From contig JAFRGL010000018.1 in NCBI GenBank assembly GCA_017433825.1, positions 1 through 64,000 on the forward strand: 64,000 nucleotides of DNA, in the 5' to 3' direction. This DNA comes from Eubacterium sp. Lineage in GTDB: Bacteria; Bacillota; Clostridia; Lachnospirales; Lachnospiraceae. Numbering within the stretch: position 1 is the first letter of the stretch; every line of letters begins with the position of its first letter. Under the pieces are notes generated by a model. It did not search any database and was not told the origin of the DNA. It saw only the letters and a list, made by a program, of their open reading frames with translations. The translations under genes and the position numbers were made by a program. This document shows, piece by piece, positions 8,645 through 17,092 of this stretch.

Positions 8645-8821
8645 ATCCTCCGATTGTCTTAATCAGACCTGCTTTCTCTCCGCCGGTCTGTACTTTTATT
8701 GTTTCAAGATTATCATTCATTCCGGAAAAAAGCAACCTAAACAGCGCGCCGCTTATTCTTTTGTTTCAAATTTTTACACATTTCTTTCCCTTTTTTCTAC
8801 AGCGGTAACGCTATTTACGGA

Positions 8822-8850
8822 TAGAAATACGGAAAAAAATATGATATACT
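8822..8850 (+). promoter_or_regulatory. Extended -10 promoter for metV-rnfC2 operon
   Basis: TGATATACT (8842-8850) is an extended -10 element; TAGAAA (8822-8827) lies 17 bases upstream of the hexamer as a fair -35. Predicted RNA start is near 8857, giving a leader of about 134 nt. Confidence 0.5.
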
Positions 8851-8902
8851 GGCTTCAACATCAATCAAAAACTGTGACAGGGCAGCCGGAGGAGCCTTGA
8901 AC

Positions 8903-8938
8903 GATTCCCGGAAAGTGCAGAGACGGGAATGGTTTTTG
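8903..8938 (+). terminator. Terminator-like hairpin in metV-rnfC2 leader (possible attenuator)
   Basis: ATTCCCG (8904-8910) pairs with CGGGAAT (8924-8930) and is followed by GGTTTTTGT. No plus-strand gene lies upstream, so a terminator here would act inside the leader of the operon starting at 8991. No known riboswitch core was recognised in 8857-8990. Confidence 0.45.
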
Positions 8939-8990
8939 TCTGTTCTGACCTTGCTTCTGCCAGGCAATTCATTGAGGAAGGTAAAAAAAT

Positions 8991-10955
8991 TTGGAGAACT
9001 ATACCAAGTACAAACTGAAGGGGACTGACGAACTTGTTCCGCTGCTGTCCGATCTGGACAACATTTTCGTCATAGCCTGCAACAAGTGTTTCAAGGAATT
9101 TGAAACCGTCGACGAGCCGGACTGCGATGAGTTCGTGAAGATCGCCGTAGAGCAGGGTAAGAAGGTTACCGGTGCTTTGAAGGTTGATTTTCTCTGCAAC
9201 AAGACGCAGACCCTCAAAAAGCTGCAGGATGCCATCCCCGAAGGAACGGAGAACGTCTTTGTTATCTCCTGCGGTCTGGGCATCCAGACTATCGCCGATG
9301 CCGTACAGCTTCCCGTTTTCGCGGCCAGCAATTCCCTGAACTACCAGGGTCATCACGGCATGGCACTGACGAAGAAGGCCTGCGACGCCTGCGCTCAGTG
9401 CTACCTGAACATCACCGGCGGCATCTGCCCCATCGTGGACTGCTCCAAGAGCCTGATTAACGGCCAGTGCGGCGGCGCGAAGAACGGCAAATGCGAAGTT
9501 GACCCGGACAAAGACTGCGCATGGGAGAAAATCCAGAAGCGCCTTGAGGCCCAGGGCCGTATCGACGAGCTGAAGAAACAGCCCGTTCAGATCCGCGATT
9601 ATTCCAAGGTTAACTTCAAAGTTGTAAAAGAATATGTGGATTCCGTAAGGGAAGCCCGCCTGGACGGTTACTACGGCGGCGTTCATCCCTCAGAGAAGAA
9701 GGAACTGGCCGAGCACATCCCGCTGGTCCGCTTCCCGGAGCCCGAAACTGTTGTTATTCCCCTGTCCCAGCACGCCGGCGCCCCCGCCAACTGCCTTGTT
9801 AAAGAGGGCGACACCGTGAAGGTCGGCCAGAAGATCGGCGAAAGCGCCGGCTTCATCAGCGCCAACGTTCACGCCAGCGTAAGCGGTACCGTTGTTGCGG
9901 TAGAGCCCAGGCTGCATCCCACCCAGGGCCGGGACGTACTGTCCGTTGTCATCAAGTCCGACGGCCAGAATACTCTGCACGAATCCGTAAAGCCGAACAA
10001 GCCTCTGGAAGAGCTGACCCCCGACGAGATCGTTTCCCTCGTAAACGAGAGCGGTATCGTAGGCATGGGCGGCGCCGGCTTCCCCACCTACGTGAAGCTG
10101 AAACCCGGCAAGCCCATTGACGTGGTTCTCTTAAACGGCTGTGAGTGCGAACCTTTGCTGACCGCCGACCACAGAGTGCTGCTGGAGTACGCCGACGACG
10201 TTATCTACGGCCTGAAGGCTACCATGAAGGCAGTCAACGCCCCCAAGGGCATCATCGTCATCGAGGACAACAAGCCCGATGCCGTCGCCCTTATGGAAGC
10301 CAAGGTGGAAGGCATGGACGACATCGAGGTTGCCTGTGTCCGCACCAAATACCCGCAGGGCGCCGAGAAGATGCTCATCAAGCGCGTCATCGGCAAGAGC
10401 GTTCCCTCCGGCGGACTTCCCGCTGATGTGGGCGCCGTTGTCTGCAACGTCAGCACCGTTAAAGCCATCTCCGACGCCATCAAGACCGGCATGCCGCTTA
10501 TCGAGCGTGTCGTAACGGTTACCGGCGAGAAGGTTGCCAGACCCGGCAACTTCATCGTGAAGATCGGCACCAATGCCAAAGAACTCATCGACTACTGCGG
10601 CGGCATCACCGGCAAGTACGCAGAAGTCAAGATGGGCGGCCCGATGATGGGCTTCGTGCTTCCGGATCTGAACGTACCGATCCTGAAGGGAAGCAACGGC
10701 CTTATCTGCGTGGAATCCGACATTTCCAAGGAAGTTTCCTGTATCAAGTGCGGACGCTGCGTAGACGTATGCCCGATGGAACTGACCCCGCTGTATTTCT
10801 CCAAGTATGCTGATGAAGAGAACTGGCTGGGCATGAAGGAGCGCAATGTCATGGACTGCATCGAATGCCGCAGCTGTGAGTATATCTGCTCCTCCAAGAT
10901 TCCGCTTGTATCCAAGATCAAAGCCGGCAAAAACGCGATAAGGGGGATGAAGTAA
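8991..10955 (+). CDS. MetV-RnfC2 fusion protein (methylene-THF reductase electron-input subunit)
   Basis: The 654-residue protein joins two parts. Residues 1-205 are a MetV domain (MTHFR C-terminal, Cys-rich) with a CDACAQCYLNITGGICP motif and the further Cys at 151, 160 and 168. Residues 240-652 are RnfC/NuoF-like: a biotinyl-like segment, the FMN/NADH-binding GIVGMGGAGFPTYVKL near 355-370, a SLBB-like part, and two [4Fe-4S] sites (CIKCGRCVDVCP at 582, CIECRSCEYIC at 621). In Acetobacterium woodii MetF, MetV and RnfC2 are separate subunits, RnfC2 carrying NADH oxidation. The start is TTG with GAGGAAGG upstream. It is followed after one base by a free-standing MetV and then MetF. Fusion is seen; the electron path is inference. 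Confidence 0.85.
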   Translation: MENYTKYKLKGTDELVPLLSDLDNIFVIACNKCFKEFETVDEPDCDEFVKIAVEQGKKVTGALKVDFLCNKTQTLKKLQDAIPEGTENVFVISCGLGIQTIADAVQLPVFAASNSLNYQGHHGMALTKKACDACAQCYLNITGGICPIVDCSKSLINGQCGGAKNGKCEVDPDKDCAWEKIQKRLEAQGRIDELKKQPVQIRDYSKVNFKVVKEYVDSVREARLDGYYGGVHPSEKKELAEHIPLVRFPEPETVVIPLSQHAGAPANCLVKEGDTVKVGQKIGESAGFISANVHASVSGTVVAVEPRLHPTQGRDVLSVVIKSDGQNTLHESVKPNKPLEELTPDEIVSLVNESGIVGMGGAGFPTYVKLKPGKPIDVVLLNGCECEPLLTADHRVLLEYADDVIYGLKATMKAVNAPKGIIVIEDNKPDAVALMEAKVEGMDDIEVACVRTKYPQGAEKMLIKRVIGKSVPSGGLPADVGAVVCNVSTVKAISDAIKTGMPLIERVVTVTGEKVARPGNFIVKIGTNAKELIDYCGGITGKYAEVKMGGPMMGFVLPDLNVPILKGSNGLICVESDISKEVSCIKCGRCVDVCPMELTPLYFSKYADEENWLGMKERNVMDCIECRSCEYICSSKIPLVSKIKAGKNAIRGMK

Positions 10956-10956
10956 G

Positions 10957-11583
10957 ATGTTAATTACGCAGTTAAAAGCAAAAGAAACCATTGAGTCCCT
11001 GATTTGCGGCAAAGCCTTTGTCATCAACTGCCACGGCTGCAAGGAAGTTGCCTTCCCCGAGAAGGAAGCCTGCGAGCTTCAGAAAGAGCTGATGGACGCC
11101 GGAAAGCTTACCGGCATCCTGACCACAGACTATATCTGCAACGTGGAAAACCTGGAGCTGCGCGCCGGCCGTTATGCCGAAGAGATCGAAGCGGCGGATA
11201 CCATCCTCGTCTTCTCCTGCGGCGTCGGCGTCCAGACCGTGTCTGAATATTTCCCGGCGAAGAAAGTCTGCGCAGCCTGCGACACCTATCCCCTTCCGGG
11301 ATACCAGGGTGTTACCCCGCTGGAGTACGACTGCGATCAGTGCGGCGAGTGCTATCTGAACATCACCGGCGGCATCTGCCCGATTACCGCCTGCTCCAAG
11401 AGCCTGGTGAACGGCCAGTGCGGCGGCGCCAAGGACGGCAAATGCGAAGTCAACCACGACATGGAATGCGGCTGGGAGCGGATTCAGCGCCGTCTGGCCC
11501 AGGTCGGCCGTCTTGATGTTTTAAAGAAATGCCCGGTTCAGGTCCGCAACTATGCGACCTACAAGGACCTCAAACAGGATTAA
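10957..11583 (+). CDS. metV: MetV, methylene-THF reductase iron-sulfur/zinc subunit
   Basis: The 208-residue protein is a full-length stand-alone MetV. It aligns over its whole length with the N-terminal domain of the preceding fusion, sharing CYLNITGGICP, ACSKSLVNGQCGGAKDGKCE and an early HGCKEVAF Cys site. MetV links MetF to its electron donor in acetogens. The ATG is one base after the stop of the fusion gene, with AAGGGGGATG upstream, so expression is coupled. Having two MetV copies in one operon is unusual. Confidence 0.88.
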   Translation: MLITQLKAKETIESLICGKAFVINCHGCKEVAFPEKEACELQKELMDAGKLTGILTTDYICNVENLELRAGRYAEEIEAADTILVFSCGVGVQTVSEYFPAKKVCAACDTYPLPGYQGVTPLEYDCDQCGECYLNITGGICPITACSKSLVNGQCGGAKDGKCEVNHDMECGWERIQRRLAQVGRLDVLKKCPVQVRNYATYKDLKQD

Positions 11584-11618
11584 TTCAAAATCTTAAATTG
11601 TTAGGAGTTAGATAAAAA

Positions 11619-12500
11619 ATGAGAATCAGCGAGTTATTTGATCGTGGTGAATTTGTCATTACCGCAGAAGTGGGACCGCCCAAGGGCACAAATATCGACA
11701 AGGTTATCGAAGAAGCGAAGGAATACTTAAGCGACATCCATGCCGTTAACGTAACCGACAACCAGTCCTCCGTTATGCGTATGAGCTCCCTGCCCGTCTG
11801 TATCGCTCTGAAGCAGGCCGGCTTAAACCCCATCGTGCAGATGACCTGCCGTGACAGGAACCGTATGGCCATCGAAGGCGACCTCCTGGGCGCTGCCAGA
11901 TTCGGCATCGACAACGTCCTGGCCCTGACCGGCGACCATACCACCTTAGGCGACCATCCGACCGCAAAACCGGTCTTCGACCTGGATTCCGTATCCCTGC
12001 TGCACACCATCTGCACACTGGAAAACGGCAAGGACCTGGGCGGCAATGACCTGGTAGGCGAGCCCCCGAAATTTGCCAAGGGCGCAGTTGTATCTCCCTG
12101 CAGCGATTCCGTAGACGCTCAGCTTGCGAAGATGGAACGCAAGATCATGGCCGGTGCCGAGTTCTTCCAGACCCAGGCTGTCTATGATTCCGAGAAATTC
12201 ATCTCCTTCATGGAGAAGGCGAAACAGTTCGGCAAACCCATTCAGCTGGGTATCGTTATCCCGAAGAATGCCGGCATGTGCCGTTACATGAATGCCAACG
12301 TAGCCGGTATTTCCATTCCTAAGCATATTATCGATGAACTGGCCGCCGACAAGGAAAAGGCCAAAGCGGGCATCACAGGCGTTGAAATCGCCGCCCGTAT
12401 TATCCGTGAGTGCAAGGACTATGTCCAGGGTGTTCACATCATGGCCATGGGCTGGGAATCCAAGGTTCCGGGCCTTCTGGAGCTGGCAGGCCTCAAATAA
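11619..12500 (+). CDS. metF: Methylenetetrahydrofolate reductase
   Basis: A 293-residue TIM-barrel reductase that converts 5,10-methylene-THF to 5-methyl-THF. Visible marks are FVITAEVGPPKGTN, VQMTCRDRNRMAIEGDLLGA, NVLALTGDHTTLGDHP and the FFQTQAVYD segment that helps bind FAD and folate. It lacks the C-terminal SAM-binding domain of eukaryotic MTHFR. AGGAG lies upstream of the ATG. With the two upstream genes it would form an acetogen-type enzyme that makes the methyl group for methionine, or for the Wood-Ljungdahl pathway if the organism has it; no CODH/ACS genes are in the window. Confidence 0.95.
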   Translation: MRISELFDRGEFVITAEVGPPKGTNIDKVIEEAKEYLSDIHAVNVTDNQSSVMRMSSLPVCIALKQAGLNPIVQMTCRDRNRMAIEGDLLGAARFGIDNVLALTGDHTTLGDHPTAKPVFDLDSVSLLHTICTLENGKDLGGNDLVGEPPKFAKGAVVSPCSDSVDAQLAKMERKIMAGAEFFQTQAVYDSEKFISFMEKAKQFGKPIQLGIVIPKNAGMCRYMNANVAGISIPKHIIDELAADKEKAKAGITGVEIAARIIRECKDYVQGVHIMAMGWESKVPGLLELAGLK

Positions 12501-12530
12501 TAACAACCCCTTTTTCAGGGGAACCGAAAA

Positions 12531-12563
12531 GGCCGGCGCACTTATCAGGTGCGCCGGTCTTTT
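12531..12563. terminator. Bidirectional terminator between metF and MATE pseudogene
   Basis: CCGGCGCAC pairs with GTGCGCCGG; the plus strand continues TCTTTT and the minus strand CCTTTT. The MATE stop codon at 12545 is inside the hairpin. Confidence 0.85.
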
Positions 12564-13604
12564 AATTTGTCTTTTTTAAAAGCTGTCAGATAAACAATTA
12601 CCCTGACAATCCAGTCTGCGTACATGGCGTACCAGATCCATAAGACATCCTGATGGAAGCCTTTGACGAACAGGTAGGCCAGGGCTATTCTGCAGGCTGC
12701 CATGGTGATAAGGGAAACCGCCATGGTAAAGACCGCCCTTCCCGTTGCCCGGAAATAATAGGGAAACAGGAAGCCGGCGGGCCACAGGATCATGGCAAGC
12801 GAATGGGAAAGTATCAGATTCTGCGCGTAATACGACGATAACTCCGACAGCTGGTAGCAGCCGACCCAGAACCCCCGGAATGCAATCATTGCCGCACAGA
12901 TAAAAATCAGGAAAACATAATTCAGCAGAATCAGCTTTTTGGCATAGCCCCTTGCCTGTTCCGGTTTCCCCGCACCGACGCACTGGCTGACCACTGTGGT
13001 CATGGCCGCGCCGCAGGCATTTCCCGGAAGATACAGGTACGTTGCCAGGTTTCCGGCAACGGCGAAGCCTGCAATGGAAGGCGTTCCCAGGGTGGACACC
13101 AGACTCTGAAGCAGGATTTTGCCCACATTGAACAGGCTGCTTTCCACACTGTTCGGAATACCGATGGACAGCATCCGGCGGATTATGGCGCCGTCAGGCC
13201 TGAACTGACGCAGGCTTCTGATGCGCACCGGGCCTGAGGAACGCTGCAGCAGCATGAGCACGGTAACCGCGGCTGCCGCTCTGGCAATCAGGGTCGGCAG
13301 GGCCACGCCCACAACACCCATATGCAGACCGAAAATGCAGACGGCATTTCCGGCAATATTCAGGGCGTTCATTCCCAGGGATACAAACATGGGGACCCGC
13401 GTATTTCCGGATGAACGGAACGCTGCGCTCCCGGACTGGTAAAGCGCCGGATACGGCGGTTTCACCCACCGCGGCAACCATGAGCACATCTATCATTCCC
13501 ACCAGAACGGTTAAAAGCTGCTCGACAAGCAGCGGCCATAAAAGCGAAAACAGCTGCCGCCTGCTGAACATGGGCTTTTCTGCTGTATTTGCATCCATAT
13601 CCAT
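12545..13604 (-). pseudogene. MATE family efflux protein, broken by internal deletion and frameshift
   Basis: The start at 13604 (AGGCGG upstream) encodes a normal MATE N-terminus with the first membrane helix (FSLLWPLLVEQLLTVLVGMI) ending at VAAVGETAVSG. At about 13445-13460 reading shifts to another frame, which continues with ALYQSGSAAFRSSGNTRVP, typical of the region near helices 4-5, and then runs on through the remaining helices to the stop. Total coding length is about 353 residues against about 450 in the family, so roughly 100 residues are missing and the frame is lost. It follows the ABC transporter genes by nine bases and would be under the same cobalamin riboswitch. Confidence 0.82.
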
Positions 13605-13613
13605 GTACCGCCT

Positions 13614-14567
13614 TTATTCCAGTGACAGACAGGCCGCCAAATGTCCTCCTTTTACTTCTTTCAGGAGCGGACAGGAAACAGCACATTCCGGCAGGGCCGA
13701 AGGGCACCTCGGCGCAAACGGACAGCCCAGAATCTGCTGGTTTTCGCCGGAAACGCTCATGTCCTCCAGCGGAATCACCTTCCGGTTCCGGTCATTCACG
13801 GAAAATACCGACTGCAGAAGCCTTCTGGTGTAGGGATGAACGGCATTTTCCAGATCGCAGCTGTTCATCTCCTCCACAACCAGGCCGGCGTACATTACTA
13901 CGATACGGTCTGCAATTGACCGTACCACCGCCAGGTCATGGCCGATGAATACATAAGTCAGGCTGAATTCCTTCTTCAGCCGGTTTAAAAGCTCCAGCAC
14001 CTGTCTTTGTACGGAGACGTCCAGCGCGCTGGTCGCTTCGTCCAGCAGCAGGACCTTCGGCCGGATGGAAACTGCCCGGGCGATGACCACTCTCTGCAGC
14101 TGGCCGCCGGACAGCTGGTGCGGCAGCCGGTCCGCCAGCTCCTCCGGAAGCTCCACCATCCGGAGCAGGTTTTTCACCTCCTTGGCGGCCGCAGTGCGGC
14201 TCATGATGCCATGGTACACCAAGCCGTCGCTTAAAAAAGTTCCGATGCTTGCCCGCGGGCTGAATACGGAATAGGGGTCCTGATAGACCATCTGAATATC
14301 CCGGTACACCGCCTTTAAGGCTTTCCCTTTTTTGCCCGCGATATTCTCCCCGTCCAGAATGATCTCCCCGCCGGTGGGCTCAATGATCTTCGTTATCATC
14401 CTGGCAATCGTGCTTTTGCCGCAGCCGCTTTCCCCGACAATGCCGACGCATTCCCCGGGAAATACGGAAAGGGATGCATCCTTAACCGCCTGCACTTCTC
14501 TCCCGTCATCGGAAAAAAAGGTTTTGCTGACATGATTCAGTTTCAGAATCGGTTCGTTTCTGTCCAT
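13614..14567 (-). CDS. Peptide/nickel-type ABC transporter ATP-binding protein (DppF/NikE-like)
   Basis: A 317-residue ATPase with Walker A GESGCGKST, signature LSGGQLQRV, Walker B VLLLDEATSALD and switch His in FIGHDLAVV. The C-terminal extension has CPFAPRCPSALPECAVSCP, the Cys-rich oligopeptide/dipeptide C-terminal domain that often holds an Fe-S cluster. It follows the partner ATPase by 12 bases. It would power uptake by the permeases encoded upstream, in the cytoplasm at the inner face of the membrane. Confidence 0.93.
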   Translation of the reverse strand: MDRNEPILKLNHVSKTFFSDDGREVQAVKDASLSVFPGECVGIVGESGCGKSTIARMITKIIEPTGGEIILDGENIAGKKGKALKAVYRDIQMVYQDPYSVFSPRASIGTFLSDGLVYHGIMSRTAAAKEVKNLLRMVELPEELADRLPHQLSGGQLQRVVIARAVSIRPKVLLLDEATSALDVSVQRQVLELLNRLKKEFSLTYVFIGHDLAVVRSIADRIVVMYAGLVVEEMNSCDLENAVHPYTRRLLQSVFSVNDRNRKVIPLEDMSVSGENQQILGCPFAPRCPSALPECAVSCPLLKEVKGGHLAACLSLE

Positions 14568-14579
14568 TTCTTTCCCCCG

Positions 14580-15374
14580 TTATGCCAGCCTTTCGTCATC
14601 CAGCTCGATTATCGCATCCAGAAGGGCTTTTGTATAAGGATCCTGCGGATTGCTGATGAGTTCCTCCGCAGGAGCGGTTTCCACGACACGCCCGTCCTTC
14701 ATCACCACAATCCGGTCTGACATGTAAGAAGCTACTCCCATATTGTGGGTTACGATGATAATCGTCGTTCCGTATTTGTTCCTGAGTTCCATCAGCTGCC
14801 GCACAATCTGCGCCTGAATAGTCACATCCAGGGCACTGGTGGGCTCATCCGCCAGCAGAAGCTCAGGCTGAAGCGCCATGGCCATGGCAATGCCGACTCT
14901 CTGGCGCATGCCGCCGGAAAGCTCAAACGGGTAAGAATGCAGTACCCTCTCGGCATCGGTCAGGTGCATCCTGTGCAGCAGTTCCACTGCCATTTCATCC
15001 ATCTTTTCCGGCGGTAAATCCCGGTGCACCTTCAGATACTGCCGGAACTGTCTGCCGATACGGCTGATGGGGTTCATGTAACGGCCCGTATCCTGGAAGA
15101 TGATGGCCAGCTTCTCCCCGCGCATCGCCCTCTGCTCTTTCTCCGGTATGGCGGAAATCTCCTTTCCGAACACCTTCAGGGAGCCCCTGTTTCCCGCGCT
15201 TTTCGGAAGGAGCCCCAGAATGCCGTGAAGCAGCGTGGATTTCCCGCTGCCGCTTTCTCCCACAATGCTTACAATCTCCCCTTTTTCCACTGAAAAGGAG
15301 ACATTGTCCACCGCGCTTTTTATGCCGTCATATGATATGGAATAATTTTCGATTTCCAGTATAGCCATGGTCAT
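14580..15374 (-). CDS. Peptide/nickel-type ABC transporter ATP-binding protein (DppD/NikD-like)
   Basis: A 264-residue ATPase with Walker A GESGSGKST, signature LSGGMRQRV, Walker B LLLADEPTSALD and IVTHNMGVA. It is shorter than DppD of E. coli and lacks the C-terminal Cys domain, as in NikD. The second ATG, at 15368, has better spacing to AGG than the first at 15374. It follows the binding-protein gene after a 72-base gap holding a hairpin. Confidence 0.92.
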   Translation of the reverse strand: MTMAILEIENYSISYDGIKSAVDNVSFSVEKGEIVSIVGESGSGKSTLLHGILGLLPKSAGNRGSLKVFGKEISAIPEKEQRAMRGEKLAIIFQDTGRYMNPISRIGRQFRQYLKVHRDLPPEKMDEMAVELLHRMHLTDAERVLHSYPFELSGGMRQRVGIAMAMALQPELLLADEPTSALDVTIQAQIVRQLMELRNKYGTTIIIVTHNMGVASYMSDRIVVMKDGRVVETAPAEELISNPQDPYTKALLDAIIELDDERLA

Positions 15375-15383
15375 TTACCTGCC

Positions 15384-15402
15384 GCCCCGCAAAATGCGGG
15401 GC
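15384..15402 (-). promoter_or_regulatory. Intercistronic hairpin after binding-protein gene
   Basis: GCCCCGC/GCGGGGC with a five-base loop and no T-run on the minus strand. Such hairpins often protect the 3' end of the abundant binding-protein part of the mRNA. Confidence 0.55.
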
Positions 15403-15446
15403 AGCTGTTGTTTTGTAGTTTAACTGTCTGCCGTTTGTTGAATTAA

Positions 15447-17069
15447 TCAGTCAATCGTAAGTTCCCAGTCAATGAAATAGTAGTCAATGGGATAGGGTTT
15501 CACATTGGATACGTTCTTCCTGGCCATTACGAAGTTGTTCTGGCCGAACATCATAACATTAATGCTGTCTGCCAGAATCAGCTTTTCGGCTTCAATCGCC
15601 AGGGCCTGACGGTCTTCAAAGGTGAACGCCTGGGTCATCTTGTTGCAGATTTCGTCCATTTCGGCGCTGGAATAATTGCTCAGGTTGTTCATGGCGCCGG
15701 TTTTGTACATGCTGTCCAGCAGCCACTGCGGGTCGCCGGTGGAAAGGGACTGCCAGTTGCGGATCATGATATCGTAATCGCCGCTGTGTTCCGCGTCCGC
15801 CGTGGTGTCCACCTTCTTCACATCCAGCTTGATGCCTGCGGTCTTCGCCATATCCATTACCGCATCCATGGCCGCTGAGATGCTGTCGTCGTCATGGATA
15901 AGCCTGAGTTCCAGATTCTTGCCGTCCTTGTCCACATAGCCGTCGCCGTCGGTATCTTCGTACCCGGCATCCTTCAGGCACTTCGCGGTCATCTCGGGAT
16001 CGTAGTGCTGCACATCCAGCTCGTCATAGCCGTAAGGCGCGGATGACGGGAAGGGAGCGCCGGCCATGGTATAGGTAGCGCCCATGATATTGGTCAGGGC
16101 ATCATATCTCAGGCAGCATTCGATGGCTTTACGGATGTTGTAGTCAGCCAGAAGGGGATTCTCCTGATTGAATATCATCACGCGGATCCGGGTGCCGGCG
16201 GTTTCGAAAACATCGCAGTCAGGATCCGCCTGCAGAACGGCCACGTCCGTGCTGTTGATACGCTGTCCGATATCAATCTGTCCGGCCTGCAGGGCCTGGC
16301 TTCTGGTATGGTCGTCGGAGATGGTCTTCAAGGTGATGGTATCCACGCCGGGCTTGCCCTGCCAGTATCCCGGATAAGCAGCCAGCTCGATGTATTCCAT
16401 CGCCTTGTAATCGGTAACCATGTAGGGGCCGGTGCCGATGGGGCAGGTCTCCGGATCGGTGCCGGATTCCACGTCGATTACGGAATAAACCGGCTCGGAA
16501 AGGTTGGCCAGGAAAGCGCCGAAGGGCTCTGAGGTAACGATGGTCAGGTTCTGGCCGTCTGCCTCGATGTGATCAATCTTACAGGCCGTAATCGCACGCT
16601 CCTGAATGCCCATGGTCCGCTCGAAGCAGGCCTTTACCGCAGCCGCATCCACGGGCTTGCCGTTCTGGAAGGTTACGCCGTCACGGATGTGCATGACCCA
16701 GGTAACCTGGTCGTCCTGCAGCTCCCAGCTGTCCGCCAGCAGGGGGACAAGCTCCAGATTTTCGTCTACCATAACCAGCGTCTCTGTAATGCCGGCACGG
16801 CAGCTGGTCCAGCCGTCATACTCTACGGCCGGGTCAATGGTTGCCGCTGACCAGTAGATGGCCGCGTTCAGATGCTTTCCGCCGGCCTGGTCCGGAACCG
16901 CCGCCTCTGATGTACCGGAAGCCTCCGATACGGCTGAAGTCTCCGCCTGGGCGGAAGACTGTGCTGCGGGCTCGGATTTTTCTGATGAGCCGCCGCCCGA
17001 AGAACAGGCGGGAAGCACCAGGGCCATGGCCAGCGCTGCGGCAAGAATCTTCAGATGTTTCTTTGCCAT
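15447..17069 (-). CDS. SBP_bac_5 family substrate-binding lipoprotein
   Basis: The 540-residue protein has a signal peptide with lipobox LPAC (Cys22), then a long Ser/Glu/Ala-rich linker (about residues 23-65). The mature part begins KHLNAAIYWSAATIDPAVEYDGW, as in the family 5 (DppA/OppA/NikA) proteins, and contains HIRDGVTFQNGKPVDAAAVK, the family signature. It binds a ligand outside the membrane and hands it to the two permeases. Cobalamin-riboswitch control upstream suggests a cobalt- or corrinoid-related ligand (for example a metal-metallophore complex) rather than peptides; that is inference. Confidence 0.9.
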   Translation of the reverse strand: MAKKHLKILAAALAMALVLPACSSGGGSSEKSEPAAQSSAQAETSAVSEASGTSEAAVPDQAGGKHLNAAIYWSAATIDPAVEYDGWTSCRAGITETLVMVDENLELVPLLADSWELQDDQVTWVMHIRDGVTFQNGKPVDAAAVKACFERTMGIQERAITACKIDHIEADGQNLTIVTSEPFGAFLANLSEPVYSVIDVESGTDPETCPIGTGPYMVTDYKAMEYIELAAYPGYWQGKPGVDTITLKTISDDHTRSQALQAGQIDIGQRINSTDVAVLQADPDCDVFETAGTRIRVMIFNQENPLLADYNIRKAIECCLRYDALTNIMGATYTMAGAPFPSSAPYGYDELDVQHYDPEMTAKCLKDAGYEDTDGDGYVDKDGKNLELRLIHDDDSISAAMDAVMDMAKTAGIKLDVKKVDTTADAEHSGDYDIMIRNWQSLSTGDPQWLLDSMYKTGAMNNLSNYSSAEMDEICNKMTQAFTFEDRQALAIEAEKLILADSINVMMFGQNNFVMARKNVSNVKPYPIDYYFIDWELTID

Positions 17070-17092
17070 TTTTAGTTTCCTCCTTAAATGTT

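Larger units (their letters stand above)
8645..8990. other. Intergenic region between divergent genes
   Basis: This 346-base stretch holds the lipoprotein RBS on the left (no convincing promoter seen), an AT-rich middle, and on the right the promoter and leader of the MetV-RnfC2 operon listed separately. No small ORF with a credible RBS is visible. Confidence 0.6.

Noticed and set aside
8857-8990. THF, SAM or cobalamin riboswitch upstream of the MetV-RnfC2 gene
   Set aside because: I looked for the conserved cores of these classes and did not find them; only the terminator-like hairpin is reported.
12545-13489. Intact shorter MATE protein starting at the internal frame
   Set aside because: The frame's start has no RBS and lacks the first helices, while the true N-terminus is found upstream in another frame; a pseudogene fits better.
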